Source: Nocardiopsis alborubida (GTDB taxonomy: Bacteria; Actinomycetota; Actinomycetes; Streptosporangiales; Streptosporangiaceae). Taken from it: 64,000 bases of DNA. The translations under genes and the position numbers were made by a program. The notes beneath the pieces are model-generated. The model did no database searches and was not told the DNA's origin. It saw only the letters and a program-made list of their open reading frames with translations. The DNA lies in contig NZ_JAAXPG010000013.1 in the NCBI RefSeq assembly GCF_012396365.1, forward strand, positions 1 through 64,000. Reading direction: 5' to 3'. This document shows, piece by piece, positions 24,131 to 32,972 of the stretch. Position 1 is the stretch's first letter; each line of letters starts with the position of its first letter.

Positions 24131-27100
24131 GTGCGCCTCCTCTTCACAGCGACCCCAGCCACCGGTCCGGCCGTGGACGGCCCCGGCGGCAGCGGCCCCG
24201 TGGCGTCCTCCGCCCTGCGCCTGGACGTCCTCGTCGACGCCGACCCCAGCTCCACGGTGCGACAGCTCTCCGAGGCCGTCGACCCGATGGTGCGCACCCT
24301 GCCCCGCGCGCCGGGCCAGGACGTGCCGCTGTACCTGGGAGACCGGCTCGTGGACCCGTCCGCCTCCCTGGCCGACGCGGGCTTCCTCGACGGATCCCTC
24401 GTCGGCGTGGGCGGCCCCGCCCCGGTCAAGGGCGAGCCGCCCGGCGTGGTCGAGGTCCGCGTGGTCTCGGGCCCCGACGCCGGGCGCGTGGCCCGCCTCG
24501 ACCCCGGCGACTACGTCGTCGGCGACGACGAGGTCGCCGTGCTCGTCGTGGACTCCGACGGCTACTGGGCGCGGATCCGGGTCGCCCCGGACGGGACCGT
24601 CACCATCCTGGGCACGAGCGGGGGACGGGGCTGCTCCCTGGAGGGCGACGAGGTCGGCCCCGACACCGTCTGGCCGCAGGGTGAGCAGCTCACCCTGGGC
24701 GGCACCCTCTTCGAGGTGTGGCCCAACCACCGCCCCGACGCCTCCGTGGTGGCCTCCGACGACGGCACCGGACTGGACTACAACCGCCCGCCCCGCCTGC
24801 ACCCGGCACCCACCAAGACCAAGTTCAAGCTGCCCACCCCGCCCGAACCGCCGGACCGCCCGATCACCCAGCTGATCATGATGATCCTCATCCCGATCAC
24901 CATGGCGGTCGGCAGCGCGCTCATCATGGGCCGTCCCCAGTACCTGCTGATCGGCCTGCTCGCCCCCGTCTCGGTGCTGTTCATGCAGATCATGCAGCGG
25001 CGCACCACCAAGGCCCGCTACGACAAGCAGCTCACCGAGTACGAGGAGAAGAAGGAGCGAGTCACCCGCGACGCGCGCGACGCCCTCGTCGCCGAACAGC
25101 GCAAGCTCCGCGACACCTGCCCCGACCCCGCCGCCGTGCTGCTGCTGGCCACCGGCCCGCGCGCGAGGCTGTGGGAGCGCCGACAGACCGACGAGGACTT
25201 CACCCAGCTGCGGGTGGGCACCGGCAGCATCCCCTCCCAGGTGGTCCTGAGCGACCCCACCAAGGACGAGCACCGCCGCGACGTCACCTGGGACATGCGC
25301 GACGTCCCGGTGAGCGTGTCGGTCAAGGACAACGGGGTCGTGGGCGTGGCCGGGCGCGGAGAGGGGGCCGAGGCCCTGGAGCGCTGGCTGGTCGCCCAGC
25401 TCGCCGCCCTGCACAGCCCCGCCGAACTGCACCTGTACCTGCTGTCCATGGAGGGCGACCACAACCGCTGGCGCTGGACCCGCTACCTGCCCCACCTGCG
25501 CGGTGACCGCCCCCAGCTCTCGCTCGGCCGGATCGGCATCGACGCCACCACCTGCGCCCGCCGGGTGTCGGAGCTGCTCATGCTCCTGGAGGCCCGGCAG
25601 CAGGCCCGCCGCGACCTCGCCGACCAGCCCGCGGTCGTGGTGGTGCTCGACGGCGCCCGGCGCATCCGCTCGCTGCCCGGTGTGGTCCAGCTGCTGCGCG
25701 AGGGCCCCGAGGCCGGGATCTACGTCCTGTGCCTGGACGCCGAGGAGCGCCTGCTCCCCGAGGAGTGCCAGGCCGTGGTCAGCTCCACCCCGCACGGCAT
25801 GCGCCTGCGCCGCACCTCCTTCGACAACGTCGAGGACGTGCGCCCCGACGTGCCCTCCGCGGCCTGGGCCGACCGGCTGGGCCGCGCCCTGGCGCCCATG
25901 CGCGACAGCAGCGTCGGCGAGGGCGGCGGCTCGCTCCCGCGCAGCGCCCGCCTGCTCGACGTCATCGGCCTGGAGCCGCCCGACGGCGACGCCATCGCCG
26001 CCCACTGGGCCTCAGGGGGGCGCAGCACCGTCGCCACGCTCGGCCTGGGCCTGGACGGCCCGTTCTCGGTGGACGTGCGCAGGGACGGCCCGCACGCCCT
26101 CATCGCCGGTACCACCGGTTCGGGCAAGTCCGAGCTGCTCCAGACCCTCGTGGCCTCCCTGGCGGCGGTCAACCGACCCGAGTCCATGTCGTTCGTGCTG
26201 ATCGACTACAAGGGCGGCAGCGCGTTCAAGGACTGCGTGGAACTGCCGCACACCGTCGGCATGGTCACCGACCTGGACACCCACCTGGTGGGCCGGGCCC
26301 TGGTGTCGCTGGGAGCCGAGCTGCACCGCCGCGAGCACATCCTCGCCAAGGCCGGGGCCAAGGACATCGAGGACTACCTGGAGCTGCTGGACCGCGACCC
26401 GCGCATGCCGCAGATGCCCCGCCTGATGCTGGTCATCGACGAGTTCGCGTCCATGGCCCGCGAGCTGCCCGACTTCGTCAAGGGCCTGGTCAACATCGCC
26501 CAGCGGGGACGTTCCCTGGGCATCCACCTGGTCCTGGCCACCCAGCGCCCCGGCGGCGTGGTCACCAACGACATCCGCGCCAACACCAACCTGCGCATCG
26601 CCCTGCGGATGACCGACGAGGCCGAGAGCCGCGACGTCATCGACGCCGCCGAGTCCGCGCACATCGGCATCGACACCCCCGGCCGGGCCTACGTCCGCCT
26701 GGGGCACGCCTCCCTGCTGCCGTTCCAGTCCGGCCGGGTGGGCGGACGCCGGGTCGTGGCCGCCGCCAACGCCTCCGACCCGGTCGCGCACGCCGTGAAG
26801 TGGTCGGACCTGGCGCTGCCCGCCCCCGCGGCCGTCCAGGGCCCCGCCGACACCGGCGACGTGGAGGTCACCGACCTGACCGTCCTGGTCGCCGCGGTCA
26901 AGGAGGCCACCGAGCGGTCGGGCGCCCGCCGCCAGCCCAGCCCGTGGCTGCCCGCGCTGCCCACCGCGCTCACCCTGTCCGAACTGCTGCGGGGTCGTTC
27001 TCCGCAGGCCGTGCACGGCCGGGTCCAGCCCGCCCCGGTGGGGCTGGTCGACGTGCCCGCGCAGCAGCGCCAGTTCCCGTACGTGTTCGACCTGGCCAGG

Positions 27101-28531
27101 ACGGGACACCTGCACATCATGGGCTCGGGCCGCACCGGCCGGTCCCAGGCGCTGCGCACCATCGCCGCATCCCTGGCCCTGGCCCACCACCCCGGCGACG
27201 TGCACATGTACGGCCTGGACTGCGGCAACGGCGCCCTGCTGCCGATGGAGCGGCTCCCCCACTGCGGCGCGGTGGCCCAGCGCACGCAGGGAGAGCGGGT
27301 CGTGCGCCTGCTGGGCATGCTCGGCGAGGAGCTGGACCGGCGCCAGAAGCTGCTCGCCTCGCACGGCTGCGCCGACCTGGAGGAACTGCGCGCCAAGCTG
27401 CCACCGGACGAGCGCCCCGCCCACGTGGTGCTGTTCATCGACCGCGTGGACGCCTTCGAGCAGGCCTTCGGCGAGTACAACTACGGAGCCCTGGTGGAGG
27501 ACGTCACCACCCTCATGCGCGACGGGGCGGGCGTGGGCGTGCACGTCGTGGCGACCGGCGACCGCCTCCTGACCCGCACCAAGTACTCCTCCACCACCGA
27601 GGAGCTGCTGGTGCTGCGCTGCAACGACAACGGCGACTACAGCGCCGCCGGGCTCAACGCCCGCTCGCTGCCCGAGGAGATCCCCGACGGCCGGGCCTTC
27701 CGCGCCGGGGACGCCATGGAGGTGCAGCTCGCCCTGCTCAACCGCAACCCGCAGGGCGCGGCGCAGGGCGCCGAACTGGGCCGCATCGCCGACTTCGTGT
27801 CCCGGCGCCCGCAGGAGGGCACCGGGCCGCGCCCGTTCCGGGTGGACGTCCTGCCCGACCAGCTCGCCTACGCCGACACGGCCCGCTACCGTCCCGGGGC
27901 CCCGCGCCCGCTGCACGCGCTGCTGGGCGTGGGCGGCAACGAGCTGACCGCGGTCAGCGCCGACCTGTCCCGCGTCCCGACGTTCCTGGTGAGCGGGCCT
28001 CCCCAGTCCGGGCGTTCCAGCATGCTCACCACGATGGCCAGGTCGCTGCTGGAGGGCGGCACCGAGCTCCTGCTGGTCACCCCGCGCTCCTCGCGCCTGG
28101 CCGACCTGCGCCACCAGCCGGGCGTCCAGGGGGTCCTGGACGCGGCCGAGCCCAAGCTCTCCCAACTGCACGAGGCGCTCGGCCGTTTCCAGGGCGAGAC
28201 CGCCGTGGTCATGATCGACGACGCCGAACTCCTCCTCCAGAGCGACCTCGGCAAGGAGTTCACCCGTATCGCCCGCGGCATGGTCGGTCCGGGATGGGGC
28301 ATCGTCGCGGCGGGCACCAACGAGGCCCTCCAGGGCGGCTTCAACGGGTGGCACGTCCACCTCAAGCGCAACCGCGTGGGCGCCCTGCTCTCCCCGCAGT
28401 CCCAGAGCGACGGCGAGGTACTGGGCATGCGCCTGCCCAAGGGCGTGTCCAGCCCCCGCCTCACCCCCGGCACCGCCTACCTGCACCTGGGCGACGGCCG
28501 CATCCAGCAGGTGAGGGTGCCGCTGCCGTGA
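24131..28531 (+). CDS. EssC/EccC-type T7SS FtsK/SpoIIIE ATPase with FHA-like N-terminus
   Basis: 1466 residues, the export motor. Residues 1-100 look ubiquitin-like (LYLGDRLVDPSASLADAG, then FLDGSLVGVGG). Residues about 105-215 look FHA-like (VSGPDAGRVARLDPGDYVVG). Two membrane helices lie near 258-295. The first FtsK domain is intact: Walker A GTTGSGKS (660-667), Walker B LVIDE (D770, E771). The second has GSGRTGRS (998-1005) and FIDRVD; the third has GPPQSGRS (1289-1296) and MIDDAE. Both later P-loops carry Arg instead of Lys, so they probably bind but do not hydrolyse ATP well. The FHA-TM-three-ATPase order resembles Firmicutes EssC more than mycobacterial EccC. GTG start, GGAAG 12 bases upstream. 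Confidence 0.9.
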   Translation: MRLLFTATPATGPAVDGPGGSGPVASSALRLDVLVDADPSSTVRQLSEAVDPMVRTLPRAPGQDVPLYLGDRLVDPSASLADAGFLDGSLVGVGGPAPVKGEPPGVVEVRVVSGPDAGRVARLDPGDYVVGDDEVAVLVVDSDGYWARIRVAPDGTVTILGTSGGRGCSLEGDEVGPDTVWPQGEQLTLGGTLFEVWPNHRPDASVVASDDGTGLDYNRPPRLHPAPTKTKFKLPTPPEPPDRPITQLIMMILIPITMAVGSALIMGRPQYLLIGLLAPVSVLFMQIMQRRTTKARYDKQLTEYEEKKERVTRDARDALVAEQRKLRDTCPDPAAVLLLATGPRARLWERRQTDEDFTQLRVGTGSIPSQVVLSDPTKDEHRRDVTWDMRDVPVSVSVKDNGVVGVAGRGEGAEALERWLVAQLAALHSPAELHLYLLSMEGDHNRWRWTRYLPHLRGDRPQLSLGRIGIDATTCARRVSELLMLLEARQQARRDLADQPAVVVVLDGARRIRSLPGVVQLLREGPEAGIYVLCLDAEERLLPEECQAVVSSTPHGMRLRRTSFDNVEDVRPDVPSAAWADRLGRALAPMRDSSVGEGGGSLPRSARLLDVIGLEPPDGDAIAAHWASGGRSTVATLGLGLDGPFSVDVRRDGPHALIAGTTGSGKSELLQTLVASLAAVNRPESMSFVLIDYKGGSAFKDCVELPHTVGMVTDLDTHLVGRALVSLGAELHRREHILAKAGAKDIEDYLELLDRDPRMPQMPRLMLVIDEFASMARELPDFVKGLVNIAQRGRSLGIHLVLATQRPGGVVTNDIRANTNLRIALRMTDEAESRDVIDAAESAHIGIDTPGRAYVRLGHASLLPFQSGRVGGRRVVAAANASDPVAHAVKWSDLALPAPAAVQGPADTGDVEVTDLTVLVAAVKEATERSGARRQPSPWLPALPTALTLSELLRGRSPQAVHGRVQPAPVGLVDVPAQQRQFPYVFDLARTGHLHIMGSGRTGRSQALRTIAASLALAHHPGDVHMYGLDCGNGALLPMERLPHCGAVAQRTQGERVVRLLGMLGEELDRRQKLLASHGCADLEELRAKLPPDERPAHVVLFIDRVDAFEQAFGEYNYGALVEDVTTLMRDGAGVGVHVVATGDRLLTRTKYSSTTEELLVLRCNDNGDYSAAGLNARSLPEEIPDGRAFRAGDAMEVQLALLNRNPQGAAQGAELGRIADFVSRRPQEGTGPRPFRVDVLPDQLAYADTARYRPGAPRPLHALLGVGGNELTAVSADLSRVPTFLVSGPPQSGRSSMLTTMARSLLEGGTELLLVTPRSSRLADLRHQPGVQGVLDAAEPKLSQLHEALGRFQGETAVVMIDDAELLLQSDLGKEFTRIARGMVGPGWGIVAAGTNEALQGGFNGWHVHLKRNRVGALLSPQSQSDGEVLGMRLPKGVSSPRLTPGTAYLHLGDGRIQQVRVPLP

Positions 28532-28537
28532 CCGCCA

Positions 28538-28563
28538 CCGGCCGCCCCGCCCGGGGCGGCCGG
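28538..28563 (+). terminator. hairpin downstream of the T7SS ATPase gene
   Basis: Perfect 12-base stem CCGGCCGCCCCG / CGGGGCGGCCGG with only two unpaired bases, seven bases after the stop. It may end or attenuate the ESX transcript before the kinase gene. Confidence 0.5.
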
Positions 28564-28676
28564 AACAGAACCGGTGATATCCATGAGTGTGCCCCTCCTC
28601 CCCCTCCTCCCCCTCTCCGGGGGAGGGCCCCGTACTCCCCCACTCCGCCCCGAACGAGACCTGTGAGCAGACAGCA

Positions 28677-30311
28677 GTGAGTACGCACCCCTCAGCCGTC
28701 ACTCTCCCCGCGACCGCGACCGAACTGACCTCCACCGACCCCGCGCGCATCGGCCCCTACCGGCCGCTCAGGCGCCTGGGCTCCGGAGGCATGGGCGTCG
28801 TGTACGCGGCCCACGACCAGGGCGGAGCTCTGGTCGCGGTCAAGCTCATCCACCCCGAGTACTCCGCCGACCCGGAGTTCCGGGCCCGCTTCGCCCGCGA
28901 GGTGGAACTCCTGCGCAGGGTGGGCGGCGCCTGCGCCGTGCCGCTGCTGGCCGCCGACACCGAGGCCGAGCGGCCCTGGCTGGTCACCCCGCTGGTGCGG
29001 GGCATGACGCTCAGCGCCTACATGCGCAAGAACGGCCCGCTGGGCGAGCAGCTGCTGCTCGGCCTGGCCGCCGGGGTGGCCGAGGCGCTCGCCCAGATCC
29101 ACGAGGTCGGCATCGCCCACCGCGACCTCAAGCCCGCCAACATCGTGCTGTCGCCGGAGGGCCCCCGCGTCCTGGACTTCGGCGTGGCCCGCGCGATCGA
29201 CCAGACCGCGCTGACCCGTACCGGGTCCGTGCTGGGCTCGCCCGGCTGGATCAGCCCGGACCACTACCGGGGCGCGCCCCCCAGCACCGCCGACGACATC
29301 TTCGCCTGGGGCGCGCTGGTCGCCTACGCGGCCACCGGGCGCCCGCCGTTCGGCACCGGCGACCCGGCCGCCGTCGCGCACCGCGTGATCAGCGGCGAAC
29401 CGGACACCGAGGGCTTCAACGGCCCCCTGGCCGACCTGGCCGCCCGCGCCCTCAGCAAGGAGGCGTCCGAGCGGCCGACCGCGCTGGAACTGGTCAGCGG
29501 CGTGGTCGCCGCGGGCAACCCGGGGCGCTCCTACGCCCCCGTGGACTCCGCCGCGGCGGCGGGCGGCGTCATGGCCGCCGTGGTCGACCACACCTGGCAG
29601 GGTGTGCAGGCCGCCCCCGAACGCGAGTTCGCGGTGGCGCCCGACCGGAGCTCCGGCGGTCCGGGCAGGGCGCTGGCCGTGGTCGGCGCCGTCCTGGGCG
29701 CCCTGGTCCTGCTCGCGGGGCTGGGTTTCGGCGGAGTGGCCCTGGCCAGCAACTGGGACTCCCTGCCCATGGCCGCCTGGTTCGGGGACGAGCCCGCCGA
29801 CGCGGCCGACGCGCGGCAGACCGCGGAGGAGGGGCGGCGTCCGGGGCCGGTGGGTCGGGAACCGCAGGAGAGCGCCTCGCCCTCCGACGAGCCGTCCGAG
29901 GAACCCTCCGAGGAGGCGTCCGCGAGCGAGGAGGACGAGGAGAGCTCCGGCGGCGGGTCCACCACCACGACGGCCACGGTGGGCGCCGGGGTGGGCGCGG
30001 GCGGACCGCGCCCCTCGGGCGAGCACGTCGTGGCCTTCCAGCCCTCCGGCGGCTCGGGGCAGTACGCCGTGCTCGACGGCGCCACCGTGGTGTGCGCGTG
30101 GAGCTTCTGCCAGAGCCAGGGCGGATCGGTCGGCGACGGCGGCGCCGGCTCGGTGCCCTCCAGCCCCTCGGCCCTGACCGGCTACGTCAACCAGGGCAGC
30201 CGCACCATCACCGCCGAGGTCACCTACACCACCGACGACGACGGCACCGTCACCATCACCCGCCTGGTGGAGCAGCACAGCACCAGCGGCACGGGCACCC
30301 CGCCCTGGTAG
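28677..30311 (+). CDS. membrane-bound Ser/Thr protein kinase (PknB-like)
   Basis: A 544-residue kinase. The P-loop GSGGMG (35-40), VAVK lysine K56, catalytic HRDLKPAN (D150), LDFGVA metal loop and a TGSVLGSPGWISPD activation segment are all present, so it should be active. After the kinase domain (to about residue 285) come a linker, one transmembrane helix (ALAVVGAVLGALVLLAGLGF), an acidic Ser/Glu/Pro stretch and a small extracytoplasmic domain with two Cys (VCAWSFC). No PASTA repeats. GTG 28677 has a weak ribosome site. Its place after an FHA-bearing ATPase suggests it may phosphorylate a partner read by that FHA domain. That link is inference. Confidence 0.88.
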   Translation: MSTHPSAVTLPATATELTSTDPARIGPYRPLRRLGSGGMGVVYAAHDQGGALVAVKLIHPEYSADPEFRARFAREVELLRRVGGACAVPLLAADTEAERPWLVTPLVRGMTLSAYMRKNGPLGEQLLLGLAAGVAEALAQIHEVGIAHRDLKPANIVLSPEGPRVLDFGVARAIDQTALTRTGSVLGSPGWISPDHYRGAPPSTADDIFAWGALVAYAATGRPPFGTGDPAAVAHRVISGEPDTEGFNGPLADLAARALSKEASERPTALELVSGVVAAGNPGRSYAPVDSAAAAGGVMAAVVDHTWQGVQAAPEREFAVAPDRSSGGPGRALAVVGAVLGALVLLAGLGFGGVALASNWDSLPMAAWFGDEPADAADARQTAEEGRRPGPVGREPQESASPSDEPSEEPSEEASASEEDEESSGGGSTTTTATVGAGVGAGGPRPSGEHVVAFQPSGGSGQYAVLDGATVVCAWSFCQSQGGSVGDGGAGSVPSSPSALTGYVNQGSRTITAEVTYTTDDDGTVTITRLVEQHSTSGTGTPPW

Positions 30312-30321
30312 GAGCCGGAAC

Positions 30322-30741
30322 ATGAGACACGGGAGAGACATGCCGAAGACCCTCGTGCGCAGGGCCGCCGCCGTGGCGAGCCTGGCCCTGGCCGTGGCGG
30401 TGACCACCCCCGTGCCCGCCACCGCCGCCTCCTACGGGGGCCAGTGCGGGAGCGGGTACGGGGTGGTCAACGAGGCCTCCGTCAGCGGGGGCACCGTCTT
30501 CCTCACCTACAACAACTCCAACGGCCGCAACTGCGTCGTCGTGGTGCGGTCCGACCCGGGCAGCGCCGTCAACATGGACGCGGCCCTCAAACGCAGCGAC
30601 TCCACCTCGTGGGACACCGACCCGGGCGACTGGACGGAGTACGCGGGCCCGGTCTACGCCGACGCGGCGGGCCACTGCGTGGACTGGGGCGGCGTGGTCG
30701 GCGACGAGTGGGTCCTGCGCAACGGCACCAACTGCGGTTGA
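30322..30741 (+). CDS. SapA-like secreted protein
   Basis: A 139-residue exported protein resembling Streptomyces spore-associated protein A. A signal peptide (VASLALAVAVTTPVPATA) precedes a mature part starting SYGGQCGSGYGVV, with SGGTVFLTYNNSNGRNCVVV, YAGPVYADAAGHCVDWGG and a terminal Cys. Four cysteines could make two disulfides. ATG 30322 (GGAG at seven bases) and ATG 30340 (GGGAG at four) are both possible. It is 10 bases after the kinase stop and 20 before the sulfotransferase, so it is in the same transcript. SapA is found on aerial spores; its biochemical role is unknown. Confidence 0.78.
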   Translation: MRHGRDMPKTLVRRAAAVASLALAVAVTTPVPATAASYGGQCGSGYGVVNEASVSGGTVFLTYNNSNGRNCVVVVRSDPGSAVNMDAALKRSDSTSWDTDPGDWTEYAGPVYADAAGHCVDWGGVVGDEWVLRNGTNCG

Positions 30742-30761
30742 CACAACAGGAGAGGGCGCTT

Positions 30762-32000
30762 GTGAACGTGCACCACCCCCGGTGGATGAACCCGGTCAAC
30801 ACCCTGCTCAGACCCTTCGAGAAACGCCTCGGCGCCTCCGAGGGGACCTTCGACGCCATGCTGGGGGAGGCCTCCGCCCGCAGCGGGCTCCCCTGGCCCT
30901 CCGACGAACCCTTCCTCTCGGACATGCGGGTGCTCCACGACGCCTGGCAGGCGGTGCCCGACGTCACCCCGATCGGCCGGATCGGCCTGCGGAGCGAGGT
31001 CCGGCGGCGGCTGGAGACGCGCCTGCGCATGCTCCACCTGCTCGACGCCAACCCGGAGATCGCCGCCCTGCCCGTCGAGCGGCCGGTGTTCATCACCGGT
31101 CTGCCCAGGACGGGCACGACGTTCGGCCACGGGCTCCTGGCCCAGCACGTCCGGGCCCGCGCCCCGCGGCTGTGGGAGATGCTGAGCCCGGTCCCCGACA
31201 CGGGCAGGCCCGGGGAGCGCACCGTGAGCAGGCGCGAGCGCCTCGCCCTGGCGCGGACGCTGGTCCGGGGCATGGACGCCATGGGACCGGGGTTCCAGAC
31301 CATCCACCCCATGCACCCGCTCGAACCCGAGGAGTGCGTCTTCCTCCTGCCGCACGGGATGTTCTTCCACGTCCGCGCGGCCTCCCCCGACTACCGCGCC
31401 TGGGTCGAGGGGCGCGACGCCACCCCGGACTACGCCTACCTCAAACAGCAGTTCCAGGCGTTGCAGTGGAAGCGGCCCGCGCGCCGCTGGGTGCTCAAGT
31501 CGCCCCTGCACCTGTTCAACCTGGACGCCCTGCTGAACGTCTTCCCCGACGCGGTGATCGTCCTGACCGACCGCGACCCGGCGCGGGCCATGGCGTCGTG
31601 GGCGAGCCTGGTCGAGGCGTCGATGCACATCCACAGCAGCGACGTGGACCCGCGCTGGATCGGCCGCGAGTGGTTGGAGATCTGGGCGGGAGGCGCCGAG
31701 CGCGCCCGCCGCGTGCGCCGCGAGCACGGCCCGGAGCGCTTCCTGGACCTGCCCTACGGCGAACTGACGTCCGACCCGCTCGGGGCGGCCGAACGCGTCT
31801 GGCGCGGCCTCGGTGAGGAGTTCGGTCCCGACACCCGGGCCCGCACGCTCGCCTACACCCGCGCGGACCGGCGCAAGAACCCGGGCGGCCACCGGTACAG
31901 CCTGGAGCACTACGGGCTCACCGCCGAGGAGGTGCACGCGGCGTTCGGTCCGGACCTGACCGGCGCCGAGGCGGCCCGGGCCGGAGGGAACGGGGTCTGA
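30762..32000 (+). CDS. sulfotransferase family protein
   Basis: A 412-residue PAPS-dependent sulfotransferase-fold enzyme. The 5'-phosphosulfate loop reads FITGLPRTGTT (G113-T120), and the 3'-phosphate motif appears as VLTDRDPARAMASWASL. KSPLHLFNLDALLNVFP matches the Sulfotransfer_3-like families of actinobacteria. The C-terminal YTRADRRKNPGGHRYSLEHYGL block is typical of this subgroup. GTG 30762 is preceded by AGGAGAGGG. It follows the SapA-like gene closely. Acceptor unknown (lipid, glycan or small molecule). Confidence 0.82.
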   Translation: MNVHHPRWMNPVNTLLRPFEKRLGASEGTFDAMLGEASARSGLPWPSDEPFLSDMRVLHDAWQAVPDVTPIGRIGLRSEVRRRLETRLRMLHLLDANPEIAALPVERPVFITGLPRTGTTFGHGLLAQHVRARAPRLWEMLSPVPDTGRPGERTVSRRERLALARTLVRGMDAMGPGFQTIHPMHPLEPEECVFLLPHGMFFHVRAASPDYRAWVEGRDATPDYAYLKQQFQALQWKRPARRWVLKSPLHLFNLDALLNVFPDAVIVLTDRDPARAMASWASLVEASMHIHSSDVDPRWIGREWLEIWAGGAERARRVRREHGPERFLDLPYGELTSDPLGAAERVWRGLGEEFGPDTRARTLAYTRADRRKNPGGHRYSLEHYGLTAEEVHAAFGPDLTGAEAARAGGNGV

Positions 32001-32016
32001 GGGCCCGTGGCGCGTG

Positions 32017-32065
32017 CCCGGCCGGTCCTTCCCCGCACCGTGGTGTGGGGGGAGGGTCGGCCGGG
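32017..32065. terminator. long imperfect hairpin between convergent genes
   Basis: CCCGGCCG (32017-32024) pairs with CGGCCGGG (32058-32065). The inner sequences (CCTTCCCC against GGGGGGAGG) continue the pairing imperfectly. It starts 17 bases after the sulfotransferase stop and serves two convergent genes. Confidence 0.5.
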
Positions 32066-32076
32066 ACCGCACGGTG

Positions 32077-32931
32077 TCAGCGCGCCGTCCGGCGCAGCGG
32101 TCCCGACGACCACCAGACGGCGGTCCACGCGGCCAGGCCCAGCCCGGTGCCGGTGACCGCCCCGACGAGCAGGCAGCGCACGAGGTCGTAGCCGCTCGCC
32201 TGGGCGCGGTCGGACAGCCCGCCCGCCACCGCGCCCGCCACCGCGCACACGGCGAGGGCGGACAGGACAAGGACGCGCACGCGCCCACCGGTCGGACCGC
32301 CCGGGGAGTCCCCGCCGGGACCGCCCGGGGAGTCCGCTCCGGGGTGCTCCGGGAGTTCCCCGCCGCGGCGGGGGCGGGGGGTGCGGCCGCCCGCCCCGGG
32401 GCCAGCGCGTCCGGCGCCCGTGCGCCGGACGCGCTCGCGGTGGGCCCACCAGGCCAGGGCGGCCAGGCCGCCCGCCGAACTCGCGTACATCAGCACGTTG
32501 TAGAGCAGGTGCGGACCCGCCACCGGAGTGCTCAGCAGCGGCCAGGCCCGCACCAGGGCCCCGCCCGTCTGGGTGAAGGAGTCCCAGGCCATGTGCGTGG
32601 CCGACCCCACCGCCAGGGCCGCGGCGGTCAGCGCGGCGGACCGCGCCGCCTCCCGCGCCGACCGGGGAGCCCGGACGCGCGGGACCGGGGACCGTCCGGC
32701 CAGCGCGTGCAGCGGGGGCCGGAGCGCGTACGCGTACACCGCCAGCACGGCGCTGCCGAGCAGTACGTCCAGCCACAGCCCGGCGGGGCCGTGCGTGGAC
32801 GCCGCGGCCACGGGCAGCGGCAGGTAGTACGGCAGGTCCGGTGCCACCGACCCGACGACCAGGACCGCCGGAGGCAGCCCGGTACGCACCAGGGGCAGGA
32901 CCGCCGCGACATGGCTGGGGGTGAAGGGCAC
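32077..32931 (-). CDS. DUF4184 family membrane protein
   Basis: A 284-residue integral membrane protein. It starts VPFTPSHVAAVLPL, the DUF4184 signature, followed by VVGSVAPDLPYYLPLP. Hydrophobic segments and a SATHMAWDSFTQ motif with conserved His and Asp lie in the core; these resemble metal ligands of metal-dependent membrane hydrolases (YdjM-like). A Pro/Gly/Arg-rich linker splits off the last two helices. GTG 32931 has GGGAGG seven bases upstream; the open frame further upstream runs into the next gene and is not used. Function unknown. Confidence 0.82.
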   Translation of the reverse strand: MPFTPSHVAAVLPLVRTGLPPAVLVVGSVAPDLPYYLPLPVAAASTHGPAGLWLDVLLGSAVLAVYAYALRPPLHALAGRSPVPRVRAPRSAREAARSAALTAAALAVGSATHMAWDSFTQTGGALVRAWPLLSTPVAGPHLLYNVLMYASSAGGLAALAWWAHRERVRRTGAGRAGPGAGGRTPRPRRGGELPEHPGADSPGGPGGDSPGGPTGGRVRVLVLSALAVCAVAGAVAGGLSDRAQASGYDLVRCLLVGAVTGTGLGLAAWTAVWWSSGPLRRTAR

Positions 32932-32972
32932 GCCGTCCTCCCTTGGTGGGGACCGGCCCCGGCGGGGCCCCG

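Noticed and set aside
26012..28750. A 912-codon frame antisense to the T7SS ATPase
   Set aside because: The sense frame carries intact Walker motifs. The antisense frame shows no domain.
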